Shown here piece after piece: positions 26,150 through 35,400 of a stretch of DNA of 64,000 nucleotides. The stretch covers positions 30,225-94,224 of the forward strand of contig CAUHSG010000007.1 in assembly GCA_959608885.1 (NCBI GenBank), written 5' to 3'. This DNA is from an uncultured Coriobacteriia bacterium (GTDB lineage Bacteria; Actinomycetota; Coriobacteriia; Coriobacteriales; QAMH01). Both the position numbers and the translations under genes were made by a program. Below the pieces are notes generated by a model. The model saw only the letters and a list, made by a program, of their open reading frames with translations. It made no database searches and had not been told where the DNA came from. Positions within the stretch are counted from its first letter, which is position 1, and each line of letters starts with the position of its first letter.

Positions 26150-26172
26150 GAAAGCGGGGCAAACCCACTTTC
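26150..26172 (-). terminator. Attenuator-like hairpin in the rimP-nusA operon leader
   Basis: On the minus strand GAAAG-T-GGG pairs with CCC-G-CTTTC around a TTTGC loop (9-bp stem with one wobble), followed by TTTGTTTG and then the rimP ribosome-binding site. Its position in the leader suggests transcription attenuation, possibly feedback by NusA. This is inference. Confidence 0.45.
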
Positions 26173-26295
26173 TCCTTGACCTTTACTGACTTAACGGCGG
26201 CGTAGAAAGCCGTACCGTGGCTGCGAGCAGCCTCAAAGCACACGAAACGGGCGCTTTGACAAGCTACCCTATTCTACTCGGATTCGCGCACGAGT

Positions 26296-26334
26296 CAATG
26301 AGACAAAAGTCGCCGGGGCGCTTTTGTCTCATTG
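26296..26334. repeat. 14-bp inverted repeat with ATGAGACAAAA core
   Basis: Arms caatgagacaaaag (26296-26309) and cttttgtctcattg (26321-26334) flank tcgccggggcg. The inner 35 bp differ from the 6674-6718 element at only about four central positions. It lies between leuS (ending 26437, minus) and the rimP leader. Confidence 0.85.
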
Positions 26335-26361
26335 TGTTACAGAGGCCAGACCCTGTAACAC
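26334..26361. repeat. 9-bp inverted repeat with GGTCTGGCC-like centre
   Basis: Arms gtgttacag and ctgtaacac pair around aggccagaccc. The centre resembles that of the 7913-7971 palindrome (GGTCTGACC). It abuts the previous palindrome. Together with it, and with the weak hairpin ggcacgggttgtgcc near 26375, it accounts for most of the non-coding 26133-26436 interval. Confidence 0.7.
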
Positions 26362-26436
26362 ACGTGGGTACCAGGCACGGGTTGTGCCGCCCCATGTCCT
26401 GCTATGCAGCTGGCAAGCGACGACCCCTGCTCGCCT

Positions 26437-28950
26437 CTAATTCGCCACGACGTTAACGACGGTCGGGGCGACGATCGTCTTGCGCACGATGAGCCCCTCA
26501 ATGCGATCGGCAACGGTCTCGAGCGCCGCGGCAACGATCTCGTCCTCGCTGGCGTCGGCAGCCATCGTGATGTGACCACGCACCTTGCCACCGATCATGA
26601 CGGCGCGCTCCACCTCGTCGGCCTTCGTGGCCTCCTCGTCGAAGCTCGGCCAGGCGACGTCATAGGTGCTGCCCTCGTTGCCGAGTGCCTCGGTCCACAG
26701 CTCGTCGGCCCAGTGCGGCGCGTAGGGTGCGAGCAGCAACACGAGCGTCGTGGCAACCTCATGGCACAGCTCCTTGTCGCGCGCGTCCTCCGCCGTGGCG
26801 TTGAGGTAATCGGCCGTCGTGTTGGAAAGCTCCATGATCGACGCGAGCGCCGTGTTGAAGTTGAAGCGCTCAATGTCGGCGCCCACTTTCTTAATGGTCG
26901 CGTGCATCTGGCGGTTGAGTTCCTTGGCGAGTTGCCCGTCATCGGCCGAGCCGGCGGCATCGGCCAGCGACCACACCTGCCCCCACGCGCGCTTGAGGAA
27001 GCGCGCCATGGCCGCGCAGCTCTTGTCGTCCCACTGCAGGTCCTTGTCGGGCGGAGCCATGAACAGGATGCAGGCGCGGGCGGCGTCGACGCCGTACTCG
27101 TCGATGAGCGACTCGGGCGACACGACGTTGCCCTTGGACTTGGACATCGTCTCGCCCTTGGAGTCCTTGACCATACCCTGGCACAGCAGGTTGGTGAACG
27201 GCTCGTCGAAGTCGAGCATGCCGGCGTCGCGCGCGACCTTGGTCCAAAAGCGCGAGTACAGCAGGTGCAAGATGGCGTGCTCGATACCGCCGATGTACTG
27301 GTCGACGGGCATGAAGCGATCCGCCTTGTCCTTTGCGAAGGGAAGCTCGGTGTTATGCGGGTCGGTGTAGCGCAGGTAGTACCACGAGCTGCACGTGAAG
27401 GTGTCCATCGTGTCGGTCTCGCGATGCGCGGGCTTGCCGCACACCGGGCAGGTGCACTCGTAGAATTCCTTGGAATCCTTGAGCGTTTCGCCCGCAGCGA
27501 TGTCGATGTCCATGGGCAGGATGACCGGCAGGTCCTCTTCGGGGACGGGCACCAGGCCGCACTCATCGCAATAGATCATCGGGATGGGATTGCCCCAGTA
27601 GCGCTGGCGGCTGATGAGCCAGTCGCGCAGACGGAAGTTCACGACCCCCTTGCCCAGACCACGCTCGGCGAGCCAGTCGATAACCGCCTGCATGCCTTGC
27701 GAGTCGTGACCGCCGGGCATACCGGTGAACTGCCCGGACTGCACCATGATGCCATCGCCGTTGAAGGCCTCGTCCCAGTCCACGTCGGTCACCTCGAGGT
27801 CGCGCACGTCGGCGAGCTCGGTGGCAAGCGGACTATCTGCCGGCACCACGACCGGCGGGATGGCCAGGCCGTACTTGCGCGCGAACTCGAAGTCGCGCTG
27901 GTCGCCACAGGGCACGGCCATGACGGCACCGGTGCCGTAATCGGTCAGCACGTAATCGGAAACCCAGACCGGGACCTTGCTCCCGTTGACGGGATTGATG
28001 ACGTAGCGGCCCGTGAACGCACCGTGTTTCTCGCGGTCGCCCATCGTGCGCTCGACGGCAGTTGCCGCAGCCGCGACCTTCTGCACCTCGCGCACCTCGG
28101 CCTCGTACTCGGTACCCGCGACCAGGCGCTCGACGAGCTTGTGCTCGGGAGCAAGCATGAAGAAGGTGCAGCCAAACAGCGTATCCGGGCGCGTCGTGAA
28201 CACGGTGATGGTCTCGTCGGTGGGCTCACCTGCCTCATCGCAGAGCGTGAACTTCACCTCGGCACCCTCGCTGCGGCCGATCCAATTGGCCTGCATCTGC
28301 TTGACGCGCTCGGGCCAGCCGGGCAGCTTGTCGAGGTCGTCGAGCAGCTCCTGGGCGTAATCGGTGATCTTGAGGTACCACTGGTCGAGTTCGCGGCGCT
28401 CGACGGTGGAATGGCAGCGCCAGCACGTGCCCTGCTCGACTTGCTCGTTGGCGAGCACGGTCTTGCAGTCAGGGCACCAGTTGACGGGGTTGGACTTGCG
28501 ATACGCCAGGCCCTTCTCGTACATCTTGAGGAAGAACCACTGGCCCCAGCGATAGTACTCGGGCTTGCAGGTGACGACGGTGCGGTCCCAATCGTAGGAC
28601 AGGCCCATGCGCTTGAAGCTCGCCATCTGGGTATCGATGTTCTCGAAAGTCCAGGTAGCCGGATGGCTATGATGCTTGATGGCGGCGTTCTCGGCCGGCA
28701 GGCCAAAGGCATCCCAGCCGATGGGATGCAGCACGTCGTAGCCGTTCATGTGCAGGTAACGCGCGTAAACATCGCCGATGGTGTAGTTGCGCACGTGGCC
28801 CATGTGGATGTCGCCGCTCGGGTACGGGAACATCTCGAGCACGTACTTCGCGGGACGCTCGGATGCCTCGTCAAGCTTGAAAAGCTCATGCTCCGCCCAG
28901 TACTGCTGCCATTTGGGTTCGATGGAATGCGGATCATACGCCTCGTGCAT
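26437..28950 (-). CDS. leuS: Leucyl-tRNA synthetase
   Basis: This protein of about 837 residues is a class I synthetase with an HIGH-type motif in PSGDIHMGHVRNYTIGD (about residue 45), an editing CP1 insertion (TRPDTLFGCTFF), a Cys-rich zinc region (CPDCKTVLANEQVEQGTCWRC split), the LeuS-specific insertion, and the KMSKS motif as TMSKSKGNVV (about residue 590). I chose the ATG at 28950 because GGAGG stands 6 nt before it; a TTG at 28956 is less likely. It charges tRNA-Leu. Confidence 0.96.
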   Translation of the reverse strand: MHEAYDPHSIEPKWQQYWAEHELFKLDEASERPAKYVLEMFPYPSGDIHMGHVRNYTIGDVYARYLHMNGYDVLHPIGWDAFGLPAENAAIKHHSHPATWTFENIDTQMASFKRMGLSYDWDRTVVTCKPEYYRWGQWFFLKMYEKGLAYRKSNPVNWCPDCKTVLANEQVEQGTCWRCHSTVERRELDQWYLKITDYAQELLDDLDKLPGWPERVKQMQANWIGRSEGAEVKFTLCDEAGEPTDETITVFTTRPDTLFGCTFFMLAPEHKLVERLVAGTEYEAEVREVQKVAAAATAVERTMGDREKHGAFTGRYVINPVNGSKVPVWVSDYVLTDYGTGAVMAVPCGDQRDFEFARKYGLAIPPVVVPADSPLATELADVRDLEVTDVDWDEAFNGDGIMVQSGQFTGMPGGHDSQGMQAVIDWLAERGLGKGVVNFRLRDWLISRQRYWGNPIPMIYCDECGLVPVPEEDLPVILPMDIDIAAGETLKDSKEFYECTCPVCGKPAHRETDTMDTFTCSSWYYLRYTDPHNTELPFAKDKADRFMPVDQYIGGIEHAILHLLYSRFWTKVARDAGMLDFDEPFTNLLCQGMVKDSKGETMSKSKGNVVSPESLIDEYGVDAARACILFMAPPDKDLQWDDKSCAAMARFLKRAWGQVWSLADAAGSADDGQLAKELNRQMHATIKKVGADIERFNFNTALASIMELSNTTADYLNATAEDARDKELCHEVATTLVLLLAPYAPHWADELWTEALGNEGSTYDVAWPSFDEEATKADEVERAVMIGGKVRGHITMAADASEDEIVAAALETVADRIEGLIVRKTIVAPTVVNVVAN

Positions 28951-29043
28951 GGCCAACCTCCGATATGCCGTCAGATACGTGCGTCAGATAAAACAGTGAC
29001 ACATCATACCGCAGCGTCACGCCAATGACGCGCTCAAACGGGG

Positions 29044-29619
29044 CTAAAACGCGATGAGGCCCAGATGTTCGAGGAGTATCTTGAGGCCGATGGCAATGAG
29101 CACGATACCGCCCGCGATCTGCGACGGCTTCTCGAAGCGCGCGCCGAAGCGATTGCCCACGACGACGCCGACGAGCGAGAGGACGAAGGTCGTGCAGCCG
29201 ATGATCAGCGCGGCAACCACGATGTCGATCTGCAGAAACGAGAAGCTGATGCCGACGGCCAACGCGTCGATGCTCGTGGCGATGGCGAGCATGAAGAGCT
29301 CGCACAGGTCGAGCCTGTCCGTGACGGATTCGTCCTCCTCGCCCTCGTCATGGAAGGCATCCCAGAGCATCTTTCCGCCGACGAAGGCGAGCAAGGCGAA
29401 GGCGATCCAGTGGTCGACCACCGTGACGTAGACGGCAAACGCGTTTCCCACCAACCAGCCGATGACCGGCATGAGGCCCTGGAAGACGCCGAAGAACAGC
29501 GCGATGGCGAGCGCATGGGCGTAGTTGACGCGATGCATGCCAAGCCCCTTGCAGACCGACACGGCAAACGCGTCCATGGAAAGCCCGACGCCTATGAGGA
29601 ATATCTCGATAATACCCAT
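29044..29619 (-). CDS. mntP: Manganese efflux pump MntP
   Basis: This protein of about 191 residues has six hydrophobic segments in two repeats. Each carries an acidic residue in a conserved motif (GLSMDAFAVSV near the start and ATSIDALAVGISF in the second half), as in MntP (DUF204). It exports Mn(II) across the cytoplasmic membrane. The frame could start up to 12 codons earlier (29655), but the start at 29619 matches the usual MntP N-terminus. No yybP-ykoY-like riboswitch was recognised upstream. Confidence 0.88.
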   Translation of the reverse strand: MGIIEIFLIGVGLSMDAFAVSVCKGLGMHRVNYAHALAIALFFGVFQGLMPVIGWLVGNAFAVYVTVVDHWIAFALLAFVGGKMLWDAFHDEGEEDESVTDRLDLCELFMLAIATSIDALAVGISFSFLQIDIVVAALIIGCTTFVLSLVGVVVGNRFGARFEKPSQIAGGIVLIAIGLKILLEHLGLIAF

Positions 29620-29737
29620 AAGGGTGCCAATGATAGCAACTCGCATCGCTTCCACGACGCTCGTCGCTGGATTTTGCTATTCACCATGTCGAGCTATACT
29701 TCAGTCACCATCTGAGTTTCACTCAAGGAGACACGCC

Positions 29738-30106
29738 ATGGAACAGGCCACGTTCGACTACATCGCACCGCGCGTCGATATTCTCTCGACATCACAGGCA
29801 AGCACACAGGTAACCAAGGACGCGGCGGTCGCGTGGAAGAAAGCCATCACCGCTGACAACAGCGATACTGCCATCGAGCAGGCAACCAAGCAGCTGCTCG
29901 ACATCCTCGAAGGACGTCCCACCACCATCGATGGCGTCATCGCCTCTGCCCAAGGTCCCGCCAAGGAGATGTTCGGCGAAGAAGCAGCCGCCCAGTTCCT
30001 GGCAAAGCAGCAGCAGCGCAAGGCCGACGGCGCAAAGTGGTGTGACTGCGACGCCTGCATCGCCGCAAGCGAGATCCTCGCCAAATTCAGCCGCGCGGAG
30101 CTGTAG
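29738..30106 (+). CDS. Uncharacterised 122-residue protein with WCDCDAC motif
   Basis: I do not recognise this family. The protein is mostly helical by composition, cytosolic, and ends with K-W-C-D-C-D-A-C-I-A-A (about residues 101-111), a clustered Cys motif that could bind a metal or be redox-active. AAGGAG lies 7 nt before the ATG. It is a single gene, divergent from mntP and convergent with the next gene. Confidence 0.7.
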   Translation: MEQATFDYIAPRVDILSTSQASTQVTKDAAVAWKKAITADNSDTAIEQATKQLLDILEGRPTTIDGVIASAQGPAKEMFGEEAAAQFLAKQQQRKADGAKWCDCDACIAASEILAKFSRAEL

Positions 30107-30113
30107 GATCCCC

Positions 30114-30698
30114 CTACACCGCTGGGTTCGTGAGCCGCAGGATGTTGCGGCCAAACGCGTAGCCGTACGGCGGCTCGGCCACCCAATCGGCCCTGAAGTC
30201 ACGCGTCGTGGTCGAGATGCTTTCCCCGCGGTTCACCGTCAGGTACTCGTCACTCCATATGTCGCGGTCGAAGACGAGCAGGCCGCCGTCCTCGCTCTCG
30301 ATGATCACGGCCTGCGCCCACCTGAAGTCGATGAGTCGACGCGAGCCCTTGGATAACAGCGCCGTGTCCACTACTACGAGCATGTCGGCCACCTGAAATC
30401 CGCATTCCACGCGTGTCACGTGCTTGCCCGGCGGCGTCCACAGCTCACCTGTCGCGGGCTCGGCGCGCAGAATCGCGACTTCCTCCTCGACGAAATCCGG
30501 TCCCAGCGCCAACGTCTCGTGCTCGTTCACGAGGTCAACCGTAAAGCCGTCGAAGGCGAGCCGGGCGGTCTTGTATATGTGGTCGCTCTCGCCATCGAGG
30601 CAGTAGCCCTCGTAGGCGACGAGCTCGCGGCCGATGCACGACCGCAAAAGCGCCAGCGCCGCATCGTCGAACTGCCTGCCGATTTCTATCAGGCTCAT
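30114..30698 (-). CDS. Uncharacterised 194-residue protein
   Basis: I do not recognise this family. The protein is acidic, has no signal peptide or membrane segment, and alternates strands and short helices (ESDHIYKTARLAF, then VDLVNEHETLALG, then LLVFDRDIWSDEY). The ATG at 30698 is favoured because GAAGGCGGG precedes it; further in-frame starts reach 30782 but would run into the promoter of the M18 peptidase gene. It ends 7 bp from the convergent neighbour. Confidence 0.65.
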   Translation of the reverse strand: MSLIEIGRQFDDAALALLRSCIGRELVAYEGYCLDGESDHIYKTARLAFDGFTVDLVNEHETLALGPDFVEEEVAILRAEPATGELWTPPGKHVTRVECGFQVADMLVVVDTALLSKGSRRLIDFRWAQAVIIESEDGGLLVFDRDIWSDEYLTVNRGESISTTTRDFRADWVAEPPYGYAFGRNILRLTNPAV

Positions 30699-30780
30699 GA
30701 CAAACCCGCCTTCCGCCTCGCGCTCGTAGTATATTGACGTCCTAAGCATACTGCATCGACCACCATATAGGAGGGTGTTC

Positions 30781-32205
30781 ATGGAACGCGATAACGCATG
30801 GAAGAGCTATAGCGACAAGGACCTCGACAAACTCGAAAAACTCAGCAGCGACTACATCGAGTTCATCTCGGAGAACAAGACCGAGCGCGAGTGCGTGAAC
30901 GCCTCGATCGCCATGGCAGAAAAGGCCGGGTACAAGCCGCTTGCCAAGGCCATCAAGAAGCAGCGCAAGCTCAAAGCCGGCGACAAGGTCTACGCCCAAA
31001 CCCACGGCAAGGCCCTTATCCTGGCGGTGCTCGGCACCGATCCGCTCGAGGACGGCTTCAACATCCTGGGCGCCCACATCGACTCGCCGCGTCTCGACGC
31101 CAAGCAAAACCCGCTCTACGAGAACACCGACATAGCCCTGCTCGACACGCATTACTATGGTGGCATCAAGAAGTACCAGTGGGTCACGCTCCCGCTGGCC
31201 ATCCATGGCGTCATCGCCCTCAAGGCGGGCAGGTCCATCGAGGTTCGCGTGGGCGAGGACCCGTCCGACCCCGTGTTCTGCATCTCGGACCTGCTTCCCC
31301 ACCTGGGTCAGAAGCAGATGGAGAAGAACGCCAAGGAGGTCATCGACGCCGAGGACCTCGATGTGATCGTGGGCAGCAGGCCGCTTCTATTCGAGAAGGA
31401 CAGGCTCAACGACGATTCGCCCGCATGGGAGAAGATTGCCGAGAAGGAGCCGGTCAAAGCTTCCGTGCTCAAGTACCTCGCCGAGTACTACGGCATCGAG
31501 GAGGAGGACTTCCTCTCCGCCGAGCTCGAGATCGTGCCGGCTGGTCGCGCGCGTGAGATGGGCTTCGACCGCTCCATGGTGATCGGCTATGGCCAGGACG
31601 ACCGCGTCTGTGCCTACACGTCGCTCGTCGCCCAGCTCGCCATCGAGAATCCCAAGCGCACCGCCGTCACCGTGCTGGTCGACAAGGAGGAAATCGGCTC
31701 CGTGGGCGCCACAGGCATGGAGTCGCTGTTCTTCGAGAACACCATCGCCGAGATCATGGAGCTCGCCGGCGAGGGCGGCCAACTCAAGCTGCGTCGCGCG
31801 CTCGGCGCATGCAAGATGCTGTCCTCCGACGTCTCCGCCGCGCTCGACCCCTGCTACGCGAGCGTCTTCGAGCCCAAGAACGCGGCATACATGGGCCGTG
31901 GCCTCGTCTTCAACAAGTACACGGGAGCGCGTGGCAAGAGTGGCAGCAACGACACGTCCGCCGAGTTCGTCGCCGAGGTGCGCAAGGTCATGGACGATGC
32001 CGACGTCGCGTTCCAGACCGCCGAGCTCGGTCGCGTCGATATCGGCGGCGGCGGCACGATCGCCTACATCCCGGCCAAGTACGACATGGACGTCATTGAC
32101 AGCGGCGTTGCCGTGCTCTCGATGCACGCCCCCTGGGAGATCACGAGCAAGGCCGACATCTACGAGGCGCGCAAGGGTTACGAGGCGTTCCTGAAAAACG
32201 CGTAG
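30781..32205 (+). CDS. M18-family aminopeptidase
   Basis: This 474-residue protein is a cytosolic metallo-aminopeptidase of family M18 (aspartyl aminopeptidase-like). Metal-binding motifs include GAHIDSPRLD (about residues 96-105), DKEEIGS (about residue 302) with the catalytic Glu pair, and SMHAPWEI near the C-terminus with the last His ligand. AGGAGG stands 6 nt before the ATG at 30781; the GTG two codons upstream touches the ribosome-binding site and is unlikely. A strong terminator follows. Confidence 0.92.
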   Translation: MERDNAWKSYSDKDLDKLEKLSSDYIEFISENKTERECVNASIAMAEKAGYKPLAKAIKKQRKLKAGDKVYAQTHGKALILAVLGTDPLEDGFNILGAHIDSPRLDAKQNPLYENTDIALLDTHYYGGIKKYQWVTLPLAIHGVIALKAGRSIEVRVGEDPSDPVFCISDLLPHLGQKQMEKNAKEVIDAEDLDVIVGSRPLLFEKDRLNDDSPAWEKIAEKEPVKASVLKYLAEYYGIEEEDFLSAELEIVPAGRAREMGFDRSMVIGYGQDDRVCAYTSLVAQLAIENPKRTAVTVLVDKEEIGSVGATGMESLFFENTIAEIMELAGEGGQLKLRRALGACKMLSSDVSAALDPCYASVFEPKNAAYMGRGLVFNKYTGARGKSGSNDTSAEFVAEVRKVMDDADVAFQTAELGRVDIGGGGTIAYIPAKYDMDVIDSGVAVLSMHAPWEITSKADIYEARKGYEAFLKNA

Positions 32206-32234
32206 GGCAACCTACGAAAGAGCCTCATTCGAGC

Positions 32235-32264
32235 GTGCAGCTCCACCGAGCTGCACGTTTTTTT
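32235..32264 (+). terminator. Rho-independent terminator of the M18 peptidase gene
   Basis: The stem GTGCAGCTC/GAGCTGCAC with loop cacc is followed by GTTTTTTT, 30 bp past the stop codon. Confidence 0.9.
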
Positions 32265-32305
32265 CGTTTTCGTATGATCGCTCCAGTGTTTATACGCATT
32301 TTTGA

Positions 32306-32428
32306 CGTTTTCCTAGGACTCGCAGTAACGAATTGCAAGAAACGAGCGTTTTCCTAGAGTTCAGCGCCCATCTAGCCTAGGAAAACGCAATTATTGTGCA
32401 TGCCTCGCCCCGCAAGCCTGGGAAAACG
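32306..32428. repeat. CTAG array 2: two forward and two reverse motifs, 41-bp period
   Basis: CGTTTTCCTAG starts at 32306 and 32347 (step 41). The reverse form CCTAGGAAAACG starts at 32376, and a degenerate copy with CCTGGG starts at 32417 (step 41). It occupies the space between the peptidase terminator and the end of purL (convergent genes). Confidence 0.9.
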
Positions 32429-32455
32429 CCAATTACCAGCATACGAATGCACGCC

Positions 32456-35400
32456 CTAGTCCGTGAAGTACCCCACACCGCCTTCGATGAGCGGCTGGTA
32501 GCTCAAATCCGGGATGTTCTGGTACACGCCCGCACTCCAACGCTCGGTATGACCCATCTTGCCGAGCACGCGCCCGTCCGGACTCGTGATGCCCTCAATG
32601 GCGAGCACCGAGCCATTGGGATTCACGTCGAGGTCCATGCTCGGCATGCCATCCAAGCCCACGTACTGCGTCGCGATCTGACCGCTCTCGATGAGCTGCT
32701 CGAGCGTGTCATCGTTGGCCACGAAACGACCCTCGCCATGGCTGATGGCAACGGTATGAATGTCGCCCACCTCGCAGCGCGAGAGCCACGGCGACAGGTT
32801 GGAGGCCACGCGCGTACGCACGATGCGGCTCTGGTGCCTGCCGATCGTGTTGAAGGTGAGCGTCGGGCAGCCTGCATCCATCGTGACGATATCGCCATAC
32901 GGGACCAATCCGAGCTTGACAAGCGCCTGGAATCCGTTGCAAATGCCCAGCATGAGGCCATCGCGATCGTTGAGCAGGCGGCGCACGGCATCCGTCACGT
33001 TGGGATTGCGGAAGAATGCCGTAATGAACTTGGCGCTGCCGTCGGGTTCATCGCCACCGGAAAAGCCGCCGGGAATCATGATGATCTGGCTGTTGTCGAT
33101 CTTCTCGACGAAGGCCTTCGTGCTCTCTGCGACCGCGTCCGGCGTCAGGTTGTTGATGATGAAGGTCTCGGGCACGGCGCCGGCGCGCTCGAAGGCGAGT
33201 GCCGTGTCATACTCGCAGTTATTACCCGGAAAGACCGGAATGATGACACGCGGCTTGGCGAGGTTGCCGCAGTACGTGAGCGGGATATTGCTCGCGTCGC
33301 TGATCATGTCGACGCCACCGCCATCCTCGCGATACGGGAACACATCCTCGAGTTCGCTCTCCCATGCTTCCTGCAGCACGGCGAGGCGCACGGTCTCGCC
33401 TCCGGCGATGATCGCATACTCGTCGATGGTCTCGCCAAGCTCGACAACATGCATGTTCTCCGTCGATTCCGGAAGCTCCGCTCCGGGTGCCATCTCGACG
33501 GCAAAAGATCCGTATGCGTTGATGAACAGCGTATCGAGATCGACCTCGTCGTTGATGCGCAGACCGATGCCGTTGCCCAGACACATCTTGAAGAGCAGCT
33601 CGGCGTCTCCGCCAAAGCCCGGCGTGCCAACCGCGAGCACCTGACCGGTGTCGATGAGACACTCGATCGTGTCGAGGCATTCGAGCAGACCAGCCTTCTC
33701 GGGCATGAGCCCATCGGCTTCGTAGAACGGATGGATGCACAGCACCTCGTGGCCAGCACCCTTGAACTCGGGGCTCATCGCATGATCGACCGTACCGACA
33801 GCCGTGGCGAAGCTCACGAGCGTAGGAGGAACGTCCAGATCCTCGAAACTGCCGGACATGGAGTCCTTGCCGCCGATGGAGCCCACACCCAGGTCGACCT
33901 GGGCCATGAGCGCACCGAGCAGCGACGCGGCGGGCTTACCCCAGCGCTCGGGGACGTCGCGCAGCGAACCGAAATACTCCTGGAAGGTCAGGTACGCGTC
34001 CTTGCGCGAGAAGCCCGCGGCCACGAGCTTGGCCACGCTCTCGACAACCGCAAGGTACGCGCCCTTGAACTGGTTGGCCGACGACAGATACGGGTTGAAG
34101 CCCCAGGCCATGCCACTTGTCGTGGTGGTCTCGCCCAGGACGGGAAGCTTGGCGATCATCGCCATGGGGGCAGTGAGCTGCCGCGCGCCGCCAAAGGGCA
34201 TGAGTACCGTATTGGCGCCGATGGTCGAATCGAACATCTCGACGAGGCCCTTGTTCGAGGCGACGTTGAGATCGGTGACGACGCTTCTCATGCGCTCGGC
34301 GAAGCTCTCGCCCTCCCAGCTCGGGGAATAGTCCTCACCGGCGGCAATATGCACGTTCATCTGCTTGGACGCACCATTCGAGTTGAGGAACTCGCGGCTC
34401 ACGTCGACAATCGTGTCACCACGCCAGGTCATGACAACGCGTGGCTCCTCGGTGACGGTCGCGATGACGACCGCCTCGACGTTCTCCTCGTTTGCATACG
34501 AGAGGAATTCGTCCACATCCTCGGCAGCAACGGCACAGGCCATGCGCTCCTGGCTCTCCGAAATGGCGAGCTCGGTGCCGTCCAAGCCATCGTACTTCTT
34601 GGGAACGCGATCTAGATCGATGAGCAGGCCATCGGCAATCTCACCTGTGGCCACGCTCACGCCACCAGCGCCAAAGTCATTGCAGCGCTTGATGAGGCGG
34701 CAGGCGTCCTTGCGACGGAAGAGGCGCTGTAGCTTGCGCTCAACCGGCGCGTTGCCCTTTTGCACCTCGGCACCGCAGGTCTCGATACTCGATACGTTGT
34801 GGGCCTTGGAGGAGCCGGTCGCGCCGCCGATGCCGTCGCGGCCCGTGCGTCCGCCGAGCAAGATAATCTTATCGCCCGCAACTGGCGTCTCGCGACGCAC
34901 GTGATCGGCAGGTGTCGCGCCCACGACGGCACCGATCTCCATGCGCTTGGCCGCGTAACCCGGATGGTACAGCTCGTTGACCTGGCCTGTGGCAAGGCCA
35001 ATCTGGTTGCCGTAGCTCGAGTAGCCATGAGCCGCCGTCGTCACGATCTTGCGCTGGGGCAACTTACCCGCAAGCGTCTCGTCGATGGGCGTATGCGGAT
35101 CGGCGGCACCGGTGACGCGCATGGCCTGGTACACGTACGAGCGACCGGACAGCGGGTCGCGAATGCAACCACCAATGCAGGTCGCCGCGCCACCGAAGGG
35201 CTCGACCTCGGTGGGATGGTTATGCGTCTCGTTCTTGAAGAGGAACAGCCAATCCTCGTCCTCGCCATTCACGTCAACCTTGACCTTGACGGTACAGGCG
35301 TTGATCTCCTCGCTCTCGTCGAGGCCCGTCAAGATACCTTGCTTCTTGAGATACTTGGCGCCAATGGTGCCCATGTCCATGAGGCAGACGGGCTTCTCGT

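Noticed and set aside
28951..29043. T-box riboswitch upstream of leuS
   Set aside because: The gap to mntP is under 100 bp and contains no T-box consensus or terminator stem.
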